From positions 1 to 15,127 of the forward strand of contig DASZQG010000124.1 of NCBI GenBank assembly GCA_035550075.1: a stretch of DNA of 15,127 bases, given 5' to 3'. Positions 1 through 6,804 of this stretch are shown here, one piece after another. Made by a program: the position numbers and the translations under genes. The notes below the pieces were generated by a model that saw only the letters and a list, made by a program, of their open reading frames with translations, had not been told where the DNA came from and searched no databases. The first letter of the stretch is position 1, and the number at the start of each line of letters is the position of its first letter. The stretch is from AWTP1-13 sp035550075. Its GTDB lineage: Bacteria; Pseudomonadota; Alphaproteobacteria; Rhizobiales; Hyphomicrobiaceae.

Positions 1-341
1 AGGATCAGCGCCATGGCGTGCTCGGCAACGGCGGCAGCGTTGACGCCGGCGGCGCTCGCCAGCCGAATCCCATTCTCTCGCAGCACGTCCTTGTCGTACC
101 AGTCCACGCCGGCGCTGATCGACTGGATGAGCTTCAGCCGCCCCCCTGCTCGCGCCAGCTCGTTGCGCCACAGCGTCGACACCACCAGCACGTCACAGCC
201 GGGCAGCACCTTCGCCAGCTCCTCTGCGCTGCGTACCTCGACAAAATCAATGCCCGTGTTGCGCAGCGTGAACCGATCGCCCATCCGATACGCGGTGTGG
301 GCAAAGCAAATGCGCAGGCCGTCTCTGGGTGGCAGCAGCAT
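1..341 (-). CDS. 2-hydroxyacid dehydrogenase, N-terminal part (cut by window edge)
   Basis: The minus-strand frame opens at an ATG (341..339) and stays open to the left edge, giving the first 113 residues. The translation begins MLLPPRDGLRICFAHTAYRM and carries the N-terminal substrate-binding half of the D-isomer-specific 2-hydroxyacid dehydrogenase family. The signature is a DVLVVSTLW stretch (residues 50-58), then LIQSISAGVDWYD (71-83) and VNAAAVAEHAMAL (100-112), the usual 'G.....VAEHAMALIL' approach to the NAD domain. The NAD-binding glycine motif and the Arg/Glu/His catalytic residues lie outside the window. The family oxidises or reduces alpha-hydroxy/alpha-keto acids with NAD(P) in the cytoplasm. 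It starts 12 bases after the stop of the solute-binding protein gene, so the two are probably cotranscribed. The ribosome binding site is weak. The substrate cannot be told. Confidence 0.85.
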   Translation of the reverse strand, partial: MLLPPRDGLRICFAHTAYRMGDRFTLRNTGIDFVEVRSAEELAKVLPGCDVLVVSTLWRNELARAGGRLKLIQSISAGVDWYDKDVLRENGIRLASAAGVNAAAVAEHAMALI

Positions 342-353
342 CGGGGCAGGCCT

Positions 354-1172
354 TCAGAACACGCGCAGCGGGAAGTAGCGCAGCACCAGCTCCTCGTAGC
401 GCCCGCTCTCGCGGATTCGCCGCAGCGCCGCGTTCATCTGCGACTTCAGCTCCGTCTCGTCGCGCCGCACGGCGATGCCGACCCCATCACCGAAATACTT
501 GGCCTCCACGAACGGCCCGCCCTTGAACTCGCAGCACGCCTTCGACGCCGTCCCACTTAGCCAGAACGCGAGGCCGATACCGTCGTCGAACAGCAGATCG
601 ACGCTGCCGCTCACAAGCGCATCGCGCGCAAGCTCAATCGTCTCGAACGCGCGGATGTTACTGTCGCGGAAGAAGGTGCGCAGGTAGGCCTCCTGCGCCG
701 TGCCCTTGGCCACCGCGATCTTGCGGCCCTCCAGATTTTCCGGCGTGACCTCGATGCGACCCAGCTCGCGCTTGCCCGCGAAGCGCGCCGGCGTGTGGTA
801 GTAGCGGTCCGTGAAATCGATCGCCTGCAGCAGGCCGGCCGTGATGGCATGCGAGGCGATGACGGCGTCGGCCTCGCCCCGCTGCAGCGCGGGCAGCAGC
901 TCGCGCCACGGGCGCACCTGGACGTCACACGTGGCGTTCAGCTCCAGGCATACGGCGCGGGCCATGTCGACATTGAAGCCGGTCAGAACGCCGTCTTCGT
1001 CCAGGTAGTTGAAGGGCGGGTAGTCGTTGTCGGTCAGAAACCGGATGGCGGCGCGGCGCGGCTCGGCCGGCGGCTCGCGCTCCTGCGCCACCGCGACCGC
1101 CGCCAGCATCACCCAGGCTAGGCCAACAAAAATGAAGGCCGCCGCGACGCGCAGTCTGGGTATGGTGTTCAT
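354..1172 (-). CDS. Periplasmic solute-binding protein, family 3 (amino-acid/organic-acid ABC type)
   Basis: A 272-residue bacterial extracellular solute-binding protein (SBP_bac_3 fold). From the chosen ATG (1172..1170) the protein begins MNTIPRLR, followed by a hydrophobic core and an AVAVAQ signal-peptidase site near residue 29. The mature part opens with the typical IRFLTDNDYPPFNYLDEDG, then GFNVDMARAVC, WRELLPALQRGEADAVIAS, a DFTDRYY segment and GRKIAVAKGTAQEAYL. It ends in the usual 'RRIRESGRYEELVLRYF' C-terminus. Such proteins capture a small polar ligand in the periplasm and deliver it to an ABC permease or act as a sensor ligand. No permease or ATPase gene is in the window. An ATG 45 bases upstream (1217) is possible but would put charged residues before the signal peptide and overlap the divergent gene. 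A GAGG lies 12 bases before 1172. The gene downstream is a 2-hydroxyacid dehydrogenase, which hints at a hydroxy/keto-acid ligand; that is inference. Confidence 0.85.
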   Translation of the reverse strand: MNTIPRLRVAAAFIFVGLAWVMLAAVAVAQEREPPAEPRRAAIRFLTDNDYPPFNYLDEDGVLTGFNVDMARAVCLELNATCDVQVRPWRELLPALQRGEADAVIASHAITAGLLQAIDFTDRYYHTPARFAGKRELGRIEVTPENLEGRKIAVAKGTAQEAYLRTFFRDSNIRAFETIELARDALVSGSVDLLFDDGIGLAFWLSGTASKACCEFKGGPFVEAKYFGDGVGIAVRRDETELKSQMNAALRRIRESGRYEELVLRYFPLRVF

Positions 1173-1209
1173 CGTTGAGTGCGACCTCATGGCGGCGGGG
1201 CGTCGGATC

Positions 1210-3210
1210 ATGGCCATGCAGAAGAGCGGCTCAGGCCGCTCGCGACAGTACGGCCGTGCGCCTGCGCCTCATCTCAAGACCACTCTAGCGCCGCCGGCGC
1301 CCGCGGGACAGTACGCGGGCGCCGACGCAGAGCCGCCGCTACAACAGGAATATGCATTCCTCTTGGACGGGCCGCTCACCCGGCCGGGGCTGGCCTGGGC
1401 GGAAGCGCAGGCATGGACTTGCGGCGCGGCGATCCACGAGGTGTTGCTGGGCGCGGGTCTGGTCTCGCCGGCTTCCTACGCGGCCGCCCTGGCGCGGCAC
1501 CTCGGTCTGCGCCTGCTGCTATGGGACGCCGCCATCGGCTTCGATGTCCCCGGCGGCGTCGACGATGGCCTGCCCGCGCGCGCCGGCGGCAGGGACCTGC
1601 GCGTCCTGGTGGCAACCGACGGCTCCCCCGATGCGGTGCGGCGCCGGGCGGCCGCGCTGGCGGCGCGGGGCCTCGAGGTCGCGCTGGTCCCATCGTTCGT
1701 GGCAGAGGCAGCGCTGGCCGCGCGGTGGCGCCGGCAGCGGCTGGGCCAGGCCGTCCATGGGCTGGCACAGCGCCATCCCGTCGATTCGGCCGCCGGCCCA
1801 ATCTGGCTGTGGCAGGTGGTGGCTGCCGCCCTGGCGACCGGTCTCATCCTCGGTGGCCTGTCGGTGGCCCCGGCGGCAACCATCATGGCCCTGTCGGTGA
1901 TGGTGGCGGTGCCGTTTCTGTGCATCGCGCTGCTGCGGCTGGCGGCGCTGCGCGAGGTGCTACGCACGCGCCGGCAGGACAATCGCACGAACGGGCCCGC
2001 GCCTCTCGCCGATCATCTCTTGCCCCGCTATTCGGTGCTCGTCCCGCTGTTGCGCGAAGCGGCGGTGCTGCCGGCGCTGGTGGCCGCGCTGCGGCGGCTC
2101 GACTATCCACCCGCCCGCCTCGAGATACTCTTGCTGTTGGAAGCGGGCGACGTTGAAACCCAGGCGGCGCTGCTCGCGCTGGATCTGCCAGGCAACATGC
2201 GCACCGTGATGGTGCCGGACCACGCGCCGCGCACCAAGCCCAAGGCGCTGAACTACGCCCTGCAGTTCGCCCGCGGCGATTTCGTCGTCGTCTACGATGC
2301 CGAGGACCGCCCGCAGCCCGACCAGCTCAGGCGTGCCGCCGCAGCCTTTCACGACGCGCCGGCGGACCTCGGCTGTCTGCAGGCGCAGCTCAACATCTAC
2401 AATCCGCGCCAGAGCTGGTTCACCCGCCAGTTCACCATCGAATACTCCGCCCTGTTCGACGCCATCCTGCCGGCGCTGGTGCGGCTCGGCCTGCCGGTGC
2501 CGCTCGGCGGGACTTCGAACCATTTCCGGCGCGAGGCGCTGGCGGCGACGGGCGGCTGGGACCCCTTCAACGTCACCGAGGACGCCGATCTCGGCATTCG
2601 CCTGGCCCGCAGGGGTTATCGCACGGCCGTGCTGCAATCGACGACCTGGGAGGAGGCTCCCTGCACCTTCCTGCCCTGGCTGAAGCAGCGCACGCGCTGG
2701 CTCAAGGGCTGGATGCAGACGTATCTTGTCCACACACGCCAGCCGGTGCGCCTGGCGCGGGAGCTGGGATTGGGCGGGGCACTGGGCTTCCACGCCCTGA
2801 TGGGCGGCCTGATCCTGTCGGCGCTGCTGCACCCGCTGTTCTATGTCCTGCTGGCGTACCACGCGCTGTCCGGTCAGCTTCTGGCCCGCGCCGACAGCAC
2901 CATCGGCGCGCTGTGCTGGCTGCTCGCCTGTACCAACCTCGCGGCCGGCTACCTCGTTTCGATCCTCGTCGGGATTGTCAGCGTCCGCCGCCGCGGGCGG
3001 CGCGGCCTCGCCCGCTCCGCGCTGCTCATGCCCGTCGCCTGGCTGCTGATCTCGCTCGCCGCCTACCGCGCGCTCATCCAGCTCGTACGTGATCCGTTCG
3101 GCTGGGAGAAGACGGAGCACGGGGCCAGTCTTGTGGCGGCCCGCAGCACCGGAATGCGCCTCAGCGCAGCCGCGCGAGATAATAAGCGTTTTGCAGGTGG
3201 CACTGGCTGA
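1210..3210 (+). CDS. Membrane glycosyltransferase family 2 with N-terminal GspE/MshE-like domain
   Basis: A 666-residue inner-membrane glycosyltransferase. Residues about 55-110 (LTRPGLAWAEAQAW ... IHEVLLGAGLVSPASYAAALARHLGL) resemble the small N-terminal domain of type II secretion ATPases (GspE/MshE N) that some GT2 enzymes carry. Two membrane segments follow (about 199-245). The catalytic GT-A domain (about 274-500) shows YSVLVPLLREAAVLPALVAAL, the KPKALNYAL motif, a DAED metal/UDP site (363-366), the TED acid (456-458) and QRTRW (493-497). Three C-terminal membrane segments follow (about 524-550, 565-590, 603-625) and then RDPFGWEKTEHG. This is the processive cellulose-synthase-like layout, so an exopolysaccharide or glycan product is likely; the sugar is unknown. 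The start at 1210 was chosen because a GGCGGGG lies 9 bases upstream; the open frame extends back to 1027, but that part is antisense to the solute-binding protein. The last 17 codons overlap the convergent regulator gene. Confidence 0.88.
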   Translation: MAMQKSGSGRSRQYGRAPAPHLKTTLAPPAPAGQYAGADAEPPLQQEYAFLLDGPLTRPGLAWAEAQAWTCGAAIHEVLLGAGLVSPASYAAALARHLGLRLLLWDAAIGFDVPGGVDDGLPARAGGRDLRVLVATDGSPDAVRRRAAALAARGLEVALVPSFVAEAALAARWRRQRLGQAVHGLAQRHPVDSAAGPIWLWQVVAAALATGLILGGLSVAPAATIMALSVMVAVPFLCIALLRLAALREVLRTRRQDNRTNGPAPLADHLLPRYSVLVPLLREAAVLPALVAALRRLDYPPARLEILLLLEAGDVETQAALLALDLPGNMRTVMVPDHAPRTKPKALNYALQFARGDFVVVYDAEDRPQPDQLRRAAAAFHDAPADLGCLQAQLNIYNPRQSWFTRQFTIEYSALFDAILPALVRLGLPVPLGGTSNHFRREALAATGGWDPFNVTEDADLGIRLARRGYRTAVLQSTTWEEAPCTFLPWLKQRTRWLKGWMQTYLVHTRQPVRLARELGLGGALGFHALMGGLILSALLHPLFYVLLAYHALSGQLLARADSTIGALCWLLACTNLAAGYLVSILVGIVSVRRRGRRGLARSALLMPVAWLLISLAAYRALIQLVRDPFGWEKTEHGASLVAARSTGMRLSAAARDNKRFAGGTG

Positions 3211-3889
3211 CGCGCCATTCCACCGGCTGGTCTACCAGACCGTAAGCGGTGCGATCGATTCGCAGCAAGGGCGTGCCCTCGGCAAGCTCGAGCGCGGCCG
3301 CCGCCTGCTTGTCAGCCGCTACTGCCGTGATGCGCTCGTCCGCCCTCACCACCAGTACGCCGTAGGTCTTCTGGAAATGGTCGTAGAGCGTATTGGGAAG
3401 CTCGGGCAGGTCGGCGAGGCCAGGAAACAGCGCATCCGGCAGCGCGATCGTCTCGACGATGAAAGGCTTGGCGTGGCGCAGGCGGGTGCGGGCGATGCGG
3501 ATCACCTGCTCGCCCTCGTCCAGGCCCAGCGCGGCGCGCTCGGCGGCGTTGGCGGGGGCGCGCACGGGCACGGCGCGGCGGCTGTCCGGGATGATTTGGG
3601 CGCCGGCATCTTCGAAGAGCTGAAAGAAGCGGAACAGGACATGGGCGGGGGTATGCTGCACCACAAACGTGCCGCGGCCCTGCCGCCGGTGCACGAGCTG
3701 CTCGGCCGCCAGCGCGCTGATGGCCTTGCGCGCGGTGCCCTGGCTGACGCCGAACTCGCGCGCGATCTCGAATTCGTTGGGAATGAGCTGGCCCGGCTTC
3801 CATGCCCCCGAGCGGATACGCTCGATCAGCTGTTCGCGCACGCGCGCGTAAAGCGGACGGCTCTCTTCCTCCTCGTCGGCAGAATTCAT
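3161..3889 (-). CDS. GntR-family regulator, HutC/UTRA subfamily
   Basis: A 242-residue transcription factor. Residues 12-76 form the GntR winged helix (PLYARVREQLIERIRSG, PNEFEIAREFGVSQGTARKAI, GRGTFV). From about 90 to the end lies the UTRA effector-binding domain, with FFQLFEDAG, the PFIVETIALP segment, LYDHFQKTYGV and the terminal pattern 'ALELAEGTPLLRIDRTAYGLVDQPVEWR ... YYLARLR' (given in fragments). HutC-type members usually repress a catabolic operon and release DNA when a substrate or intermediate binds. The gene diverges from the suyA-like operon across 118 bases containing a perfect 14-bp palindrome, so it probably controls that operon and itself. Its 3' end overlaps the glycosyltransferase gene by 50 bases, tail to tail. 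The start ATG (3889) has an AGG about 9 bases upstream. The effector is unknown; sulfolactate, tartrate or a related acid are candidates by context. Confidence 0.93.
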   Translation of the reverse strand: MNSADEEEESRPLYARVREQLIERIRSGAWKPGQLIPNEFEIAREFGVSQGTARKAISALAAEQLVHRRQGRGTFVVQHTPAHVLFRFFQLFEDAGAQIIPDSRRAVPVRAPANAAERAALGLDEGEQVIRIARTRLRHAKPFIVETIALPDALFPGLADLPELPNTLYDHFQKTYGVLVVRADERITAVAADKQAAAALELAEGTPLLRIDRTAYGLVDQPVEWRVSQCHLQNAYYLARLR

Positions 3890-3933
3890 GCTACAGACCT
3901 GGGACTCAAAGACGCGGCTGGATTGCGCTGCCT

Positions 3934-3947
3934 ATCTTATATAAGAT
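3934..3947. promoter_or_regulatory. Perfect 14-bp palindrome, probable GntR operator
   Basis: The sequence ATCTTATATAAGAT equals its own reverse complement. It lies in an AT-rich patch of an otherwise GC-rich region, between the divergent regulator (ATG at 3889) and the catabolic operon (GTG at 4008). It is 45 bases from the regulator start and 61 bases from the operon start. Short AT-rich palindromes centred in divergent spacers are the usual binding sites of GntR-family dimers. It could also overlap a -10 element, since TATAAG reads on both strands. Its role as the operator is inference. Confidence 0.6.
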
Positions 3948-3958
3948 TAATTTCCCGG

Positions 3959-3978
3959 CTGTTCGCGGCGGCGAACGG
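3959..3978 (+). other. Hairpin in the probable leader of the suyA operon
   Basis: Arms 3959-3966 (CTGTTCGC) and 3971-3978 (GCGAACGG) can form eight pairs, one of them G-U, closing a four-base GGCG loop. The structure ends 29 bases before the GTG start of suyA and 17 bases before the AGGGGG ribosome binding site. It could be an mRNA leader stem or a second dyad for a DNA-binding protein. No terminator-like T run follows. Confidence 0.4.
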
Positions 3979-4007
3979 ACTTTCAACATTCGAACAGGGG
4001 GTGGAGC

Positions 4008-4295
4008 GTGCCAGCACCACATTTTCTTGTCCACAATACAAAGGACAACGTCGGCGTCGTCGTGGTCGAGGGCCTCAAGGCCGGAACCGACATGCTGGGC
4101 GTGATCACCGAAAACGATTCAACCCTGAAATTGCAGGCCAAGGAGGACATCCCCATCGGCCACAAGGTGGCGCTGAAGCCCCTGAAGAAGGGCGACACGG
4201 TCATCAAGTACGGCGCGGACATCGGTAAGATGATCGCCGACGCCGGCATCGGCGCCCACGTGCACACGCAAAACCTCAAGACTAAACGCTGGTAA
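4008..4295 (+). CDS. suyA: UxaA-family lyase small subunit (SAF domain), probable (2R)-sulfolactate sulfo-lyase alpha
   Basis: A 95-residue SAF-domain protein matching the N-terminal module of altronate/galactarate dehydratases, here a separate small subunit. The sequence shows FLVHNTKDNVGVVVVEGL, IPIGHKVALKPLKKGD, GADIGKM and the family ending AHVHTQNLKTKRW. A stand-alone ~90-residue SAF subunit followed by a ~400-residue partner is the arrangement of SuyA/SuyB, which splits (2R)-3-sulfolactate into pyruvate and sulfite. The start is GTG at 4008, with AGGGGG (3996-4001) six bases upstream. It is the first gene of a five-gene operon, and the next gene starts 12 bases after its stop. A split altronate-type dehydratase of other specificity remains possible; the small subunit alone does not define the substrate. 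Confidence 0.75.
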   Translation: MPAPHFLVHNTKDNVGVVVVEGLKAGTDMLGVITENDSTLKLQAKEDIPIGHKVALKPLKKGDTVIKYGADIGKMIADAGIGAHVHTQNLKTKRW

Positions 4296-4307
4296 GGGGC
4301 GCAAACC

Positions 4308-5513
4308 ATGGCAACCAAATCCAACGGTCACAGCGCCAAGGCGAAGAGCAACCTCACCTTCCAGGGGTGGCGGCGTGAAAACGGCCGGGTCGGCGTGCGC
4401 AACCACGTCGTCATCCTGCCCCTCGACGATTTATCGAATGCGGCCTGCGAGGCGGTCGCCAACAACGTCAAGGGCACCCTGGCCCTGCCGCACCACTACG
4501 GCCGCCTGCAATTCGGCGCGGACCTCGAGCTGCACTTCCGCACGCTGATCGGCACCGGCTCCAGCCCGAACGTCGCCGCCGTCGTCGTCATCGGCATCGA
4601 GGACGGCTGGACCAAGCGGGTGGTGGACGGCATCGCCAAGACCGGCAAGCCCGTGGTCGGCTTCGGCATCGAGGGCCACGGCGACATCGCCACCATCGCC
4701 AAGGCCTCCTACAAGGCCAAGGAATTCCTGCAGTGGGCCTCCGAGCAGCCGCGCACCGAGTGCGGCATCAAGGACCTGTGGGTGTCGACCAAGTGCGGCG
4801 AGAGCGATACCACCACCGGCCTCGCTTCCTGCCCAACCGTCGGCAACATGTACGACAAGCTGATCCCCGAGGGCATCTACGGCTGCTTCGGGGAGACCTC
4901 GGAGATCACCGGCGCGGAGCACATCGCCAAGTCGCGCGCGATCAACGAAAAGATCGGTGAGAAGTGGATGAAGGTGTTCCAGGCCTACCAGGACGAGGTG
5001 ATCGAGCCGCACAAGGTGGACGACCTCTCCGAAAGCCAGCCGACCAAGGGCAACATCGCCGGCGGCCTGACCACCATCGAGGAAAAAGCCCTCGGCAATC
5101 TCGAGAAGATCGGCCGCACCTGCAAATACATCGAGGTACTGGAGCCGGCGGAGACGCCCGCGGCCGGCCCCGGCCTCTACTACATGGACACCTCCTCCGC
5201 GGCGGCCGAATGCGTGACGCTGATGGCGGCGGCCGGCTACGTGGTGCACACCTTCCCGACCGGGCAGGGCAACATCATCGGCAACCCGATCGTTCCCGTC
5301 ATCAAGATTTCGGGCAATCCGAAGACGGTGCGCACCATGGCCGAGCACATCGACCTCGACGTCTCCGGCATCCTGCGGCGCGACATGACGCTGGACACCG
5401 CCGGCGACGCACTGATCGACATGATCATCCGCACCGCCAACGGCCGGCTCACGGCGGCCGAGGCCCTCGGCCACCGCGAATTCGTCATGACGAAGCTTTA
5501 CCGGAGCGCGTAA
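4308..5513 (+). CDS. suyB: UxaA-family lyase large subunit, probable (2R)-sulfolactate sulfo-lyase beta
   Basis: A 401-residue UxaA/GarD-type catalytic subunit. It opens after a short Lys/Ser-rich lead with FQGWRRENGRVGVRNHVVILP (about 18-38). It contains LPHHYGRLQFGADLELHFRT (60-79), the cysteine motif KCGESDTTTG (162-171), ESQPTKGNIAGGLTTIEEKA (242-261), the FPTGQGNIIGNPIVP block (316-330) and the ending ALGHREFVMTKLYRSA. These iron-dependent enzymes eliminate a beta substituent from a 2-hydroxy acid. As recalled, this sequence is nearer to SuyB (Paracoccus, Chromohalobacter) than to hexarate dehydratases, and it lacks the fused SAF domain of UxaA. With SuyA it would yield pyruvate plus sulfite from (R)-sulfolactate. 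The ribosome site AAGGGG overlaps the suyA stop, suggesting coupled translation. An alternative is a dehydratase for another C3-C4 hydroxy acid. Confidence 0.75.
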   Translation: MATKSNGHSAKAKSNLTFQGWRRENGRVGVRNHVVILPLDDLSNAACEAVANNVKGTLALPHHYGRLQFGADLELHFRTLIGTGSSPNVAAVVVIGIEDGWTKRVVDGIAKTGKPVVGFGIEGHGDIATIAKASYKAKEFLQWASEQPRTECGIKDLWVSTKCGESDTTTGLASCPTVGNMYDKLIPEGIYGCFGETSEITGAEHIAKSRAINEKIGEKWMKVFQAYQDEVIEPHKVDDLSESQPTKGNIAGGLTTIEEKALGNLEKIGRTCKYIEVLEPAETPAAGPGLYYMDTSSAAAECVTLMAAAGYVVHTFPTGQGNIIGNPIVPVIKISGNPKTVRTMAEHIDLDVSGILRRDMTLDTAGDALIDMIIRTANGRLTAAEALGHREFVMTKLYRSA

Positions 5514-5565
5514 GCCGCCTTCCGCGAAGGTTGCGCGTGCCTGTATCTGCGCTCATCCTGGCCTA

Positions 5566-5587
5566 CTCTCCATCGAAAGATGGGGAG
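5566..5587 (+). other. GAAA-tetraloop stem-loop between suyB and tarD
   Basis: Arms 5566-5574 (CTCTCCATC) and 5579-5587 (GATGGGGAG) pair over nine positions, with one G-T wobble, around a GAAA loop (5575-5578). This is a stable GNRA-type hairpin if transcribed. It lies in the 95-base spacer between suyB and the enolase-superfamily gene, the only sizeable gap in the operon, and ends 21 bases before the next ATG. No T run follows, so it is not a canonical terminator. It may be an mRNA-processing or stabilising element, or part of a dispersed repeat. Confidence 0.5.
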
Positions 5588-5608
5588 AGGCAGGACAGGG
5601 TATAGCCT

Positions 5609-6781
5609 ATGAAGATCACCCGCATCCGCGACGCCGTGGCGCCGATCCCCTCGCCCATGCGCAACGCCGTCATCTCCTTCGACAAGATGACCATCAGCGT
5701 TGCCGCGGTCGAAACCGACGTCATGCATGAGGGCAAGCCGGTGATCGGCTACGGCTTCACCTCCAACGGCCGCTACGCGCAGTCCGGTATCATCCGCGAC
5801 CGCCTCGCCCCGCGCATTCTCGAAACTGATCCCGCAAAGCTGCGCGATGAGTCCGCCGGCACGCTCGATCCAGCCGCCATCTGGGCCGCCATGATGAGCA
5901 ACGAGAAGCCCGGCGGACACGGCGACCGCGCGTTCGCCGCGGGCGCCATCGACCTCGCCGTCTGGGACGCCACGGCGAAGATCCTCGGCAAGCCCCTCTG
6001 GCGCCTCCTCTCCGAGCGCTACAACGGCGGCAAGTTCGACGCGCGCGTGCTTGTCTACTCCGGCGGCGGCTACTACTACCCCGGCAAGGAGAAGCAGGGC
6101 TTGCAGGACGAGATGCGCCAGTGCCGCGACCTCGGCTACCGCCTGCTGAAAATGAAAATCGGCGGCGCGTCGCTCCCCGACGACCTCAGGCGCATCGAGT
6201 GGGCGCTGGAAATCGCCGGCAGTGGCCAAAACTTGGCCGTCGACGCCAACGGCCGTTTCGACCTCGACACGGCCCTCGCCTATGCCCGGGCCATGGAGCC
6301 CTACGGCCTCGGCTGGTTCGAGGAACCGGTCGACCCGCTCGATTACCGCGCGCACGCGGTACTTTGCGAGGCCACGCCGATGCCGGTCGCCACCGGCGAG
6401 AACCTGTTCTCGGTGCCCGACTTCCGCAACCTTGTCCGGCACGGCGGCATGCGCCCCAACCGGGACTGGCTGCAGCCCGATCCTTCCCTGTGCTACGGGC
6501 TCACCGAAGCCCTGCGCATCCTCGACATGGCGCACGCCGCGGGCTGGGCCCGGCGCCGCTGCGTGCCGCACGGGGGCCACCAGCTCGGCCTCAACATGGC
6601 CGCGGGCCTGCAGCTCGGCGGCACGGAGAGCTACCCCGGTGTGTTCAAGCCCTACGGCGGCTTCGCCGATGGCATTCCCGTCGCTGACGGCTATACCAGT
6701 CCGCACGAAACGCCCGGCATCGGGATCGAGCTGCGGGCCGAGATGTTTGCCGACATGCGCAAGCGCCTGGAGCTGGCGTGA
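5609..6781 (+). CDS. tarD: Enolase-superfamily acid-sugar dehydratase, D-tartrate dehydratase type
   Basis: A 390-residue mandelate-racemase/enolase-superfamily enzyme. The N-terminal capping domain holds PMRNAVISFDKMT (16-28), GYGFTSNGRY (47-56) and NEKPGGHGDRAFAAGAIDLAVWD (98-120, split here for reference). The barrel shows the KMK lysines (181, 183), the metal ligands D212 (VDANGRF), E238 (WFEEP) and E264 (ATGENLF), GGMRPNRDWLQ (279-289), and PHGGH with H321/H324. The length and these blocks agree with D-tartrate dehydratase of Bradyrhizobium (about 389 residues), which turns D-tartrate into oxaloacetate by removing the C2 proton and C3 hydroxyl. All expected catalytic residues are present, so it should be active. 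It sits inside the sulfolactate-like operon, so its true substrate may be a related acid. The stop overlaps a GTG that could begin the next frame; translation is probably coupled. Confidence 0.82.
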   Translation: MKITRIRDAVAPIPSPMRNAVISFDKMTISVAAVETDVMHEGKPVIGYGFTSNGRYAQSGIIRDRLAPRILETDPAKLRDESAGTLDPAAIWAAMMSNEKPGGHGDRAFAAGAIDLAVWDATAKILGKPLWRLLSERYNGGKFDARVLVYSGGGYYYPGKEKQGLQDEMRQCRDLGYRLLKMKIGGASLPDDLRRIEWALEIAGSGQNLAVDANGRFDLDTALAYARAMEPYGLGWFEEPVDPLDYRAHAVLCEATPMPVATGENLFSVPDFRNLVRHGGMRPNRDWLQPDPSLCYGLTEALRILDMAHAAGWARRRCVPHGGHQLGLNMAAGLQLGGTESYPGVFKPYGGFADGIPVADGYTSPHETPGIGIELRAEMFADMRKRLELA

Positions 6782-6804
6782 CGCAGCACGAATCCGGAGC
6801 CCCT

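Noticed and set aside
1027..1209. N-terminal extension of the glycosyltransferase frame
   Set aside because: It lies inside the solute-binding protein gene on the other strand, looks like random low-complexity sequence, and a better start with a ribosome site exists at 1210.
1960..3120. Long open frame antisense to the glycosyltransferase (386 codons)
   Set aside because: GC-rich third-position bias creates long antisense frames. Its translation is low-complexity with no domain, while the plus-strand frame carries all GT2 motifs.
4431..5474. 347-codon open frame antisense to suyB
   Set aside because: A shadow of a strongly conserved UxaA-family gene; no recognisable domain.
4008..5513. Altronate or galactarate dehydratase as the name for the UxaA-family pair
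   Set aside because: Those enzymes are usually one fused chain of about 500 residues and sit with uronate genes. Here the subunits are split and neighbour two sulfolactate-type dehydrogenases. Kept only as an alternative.
5498..6706. 402-codon open frame antisense to the enolase-superfamily gene
   Set aside because: The Val/Ala/Gly/Arg-rich translation matches no family, and the plus frame has the complete catalytic set.
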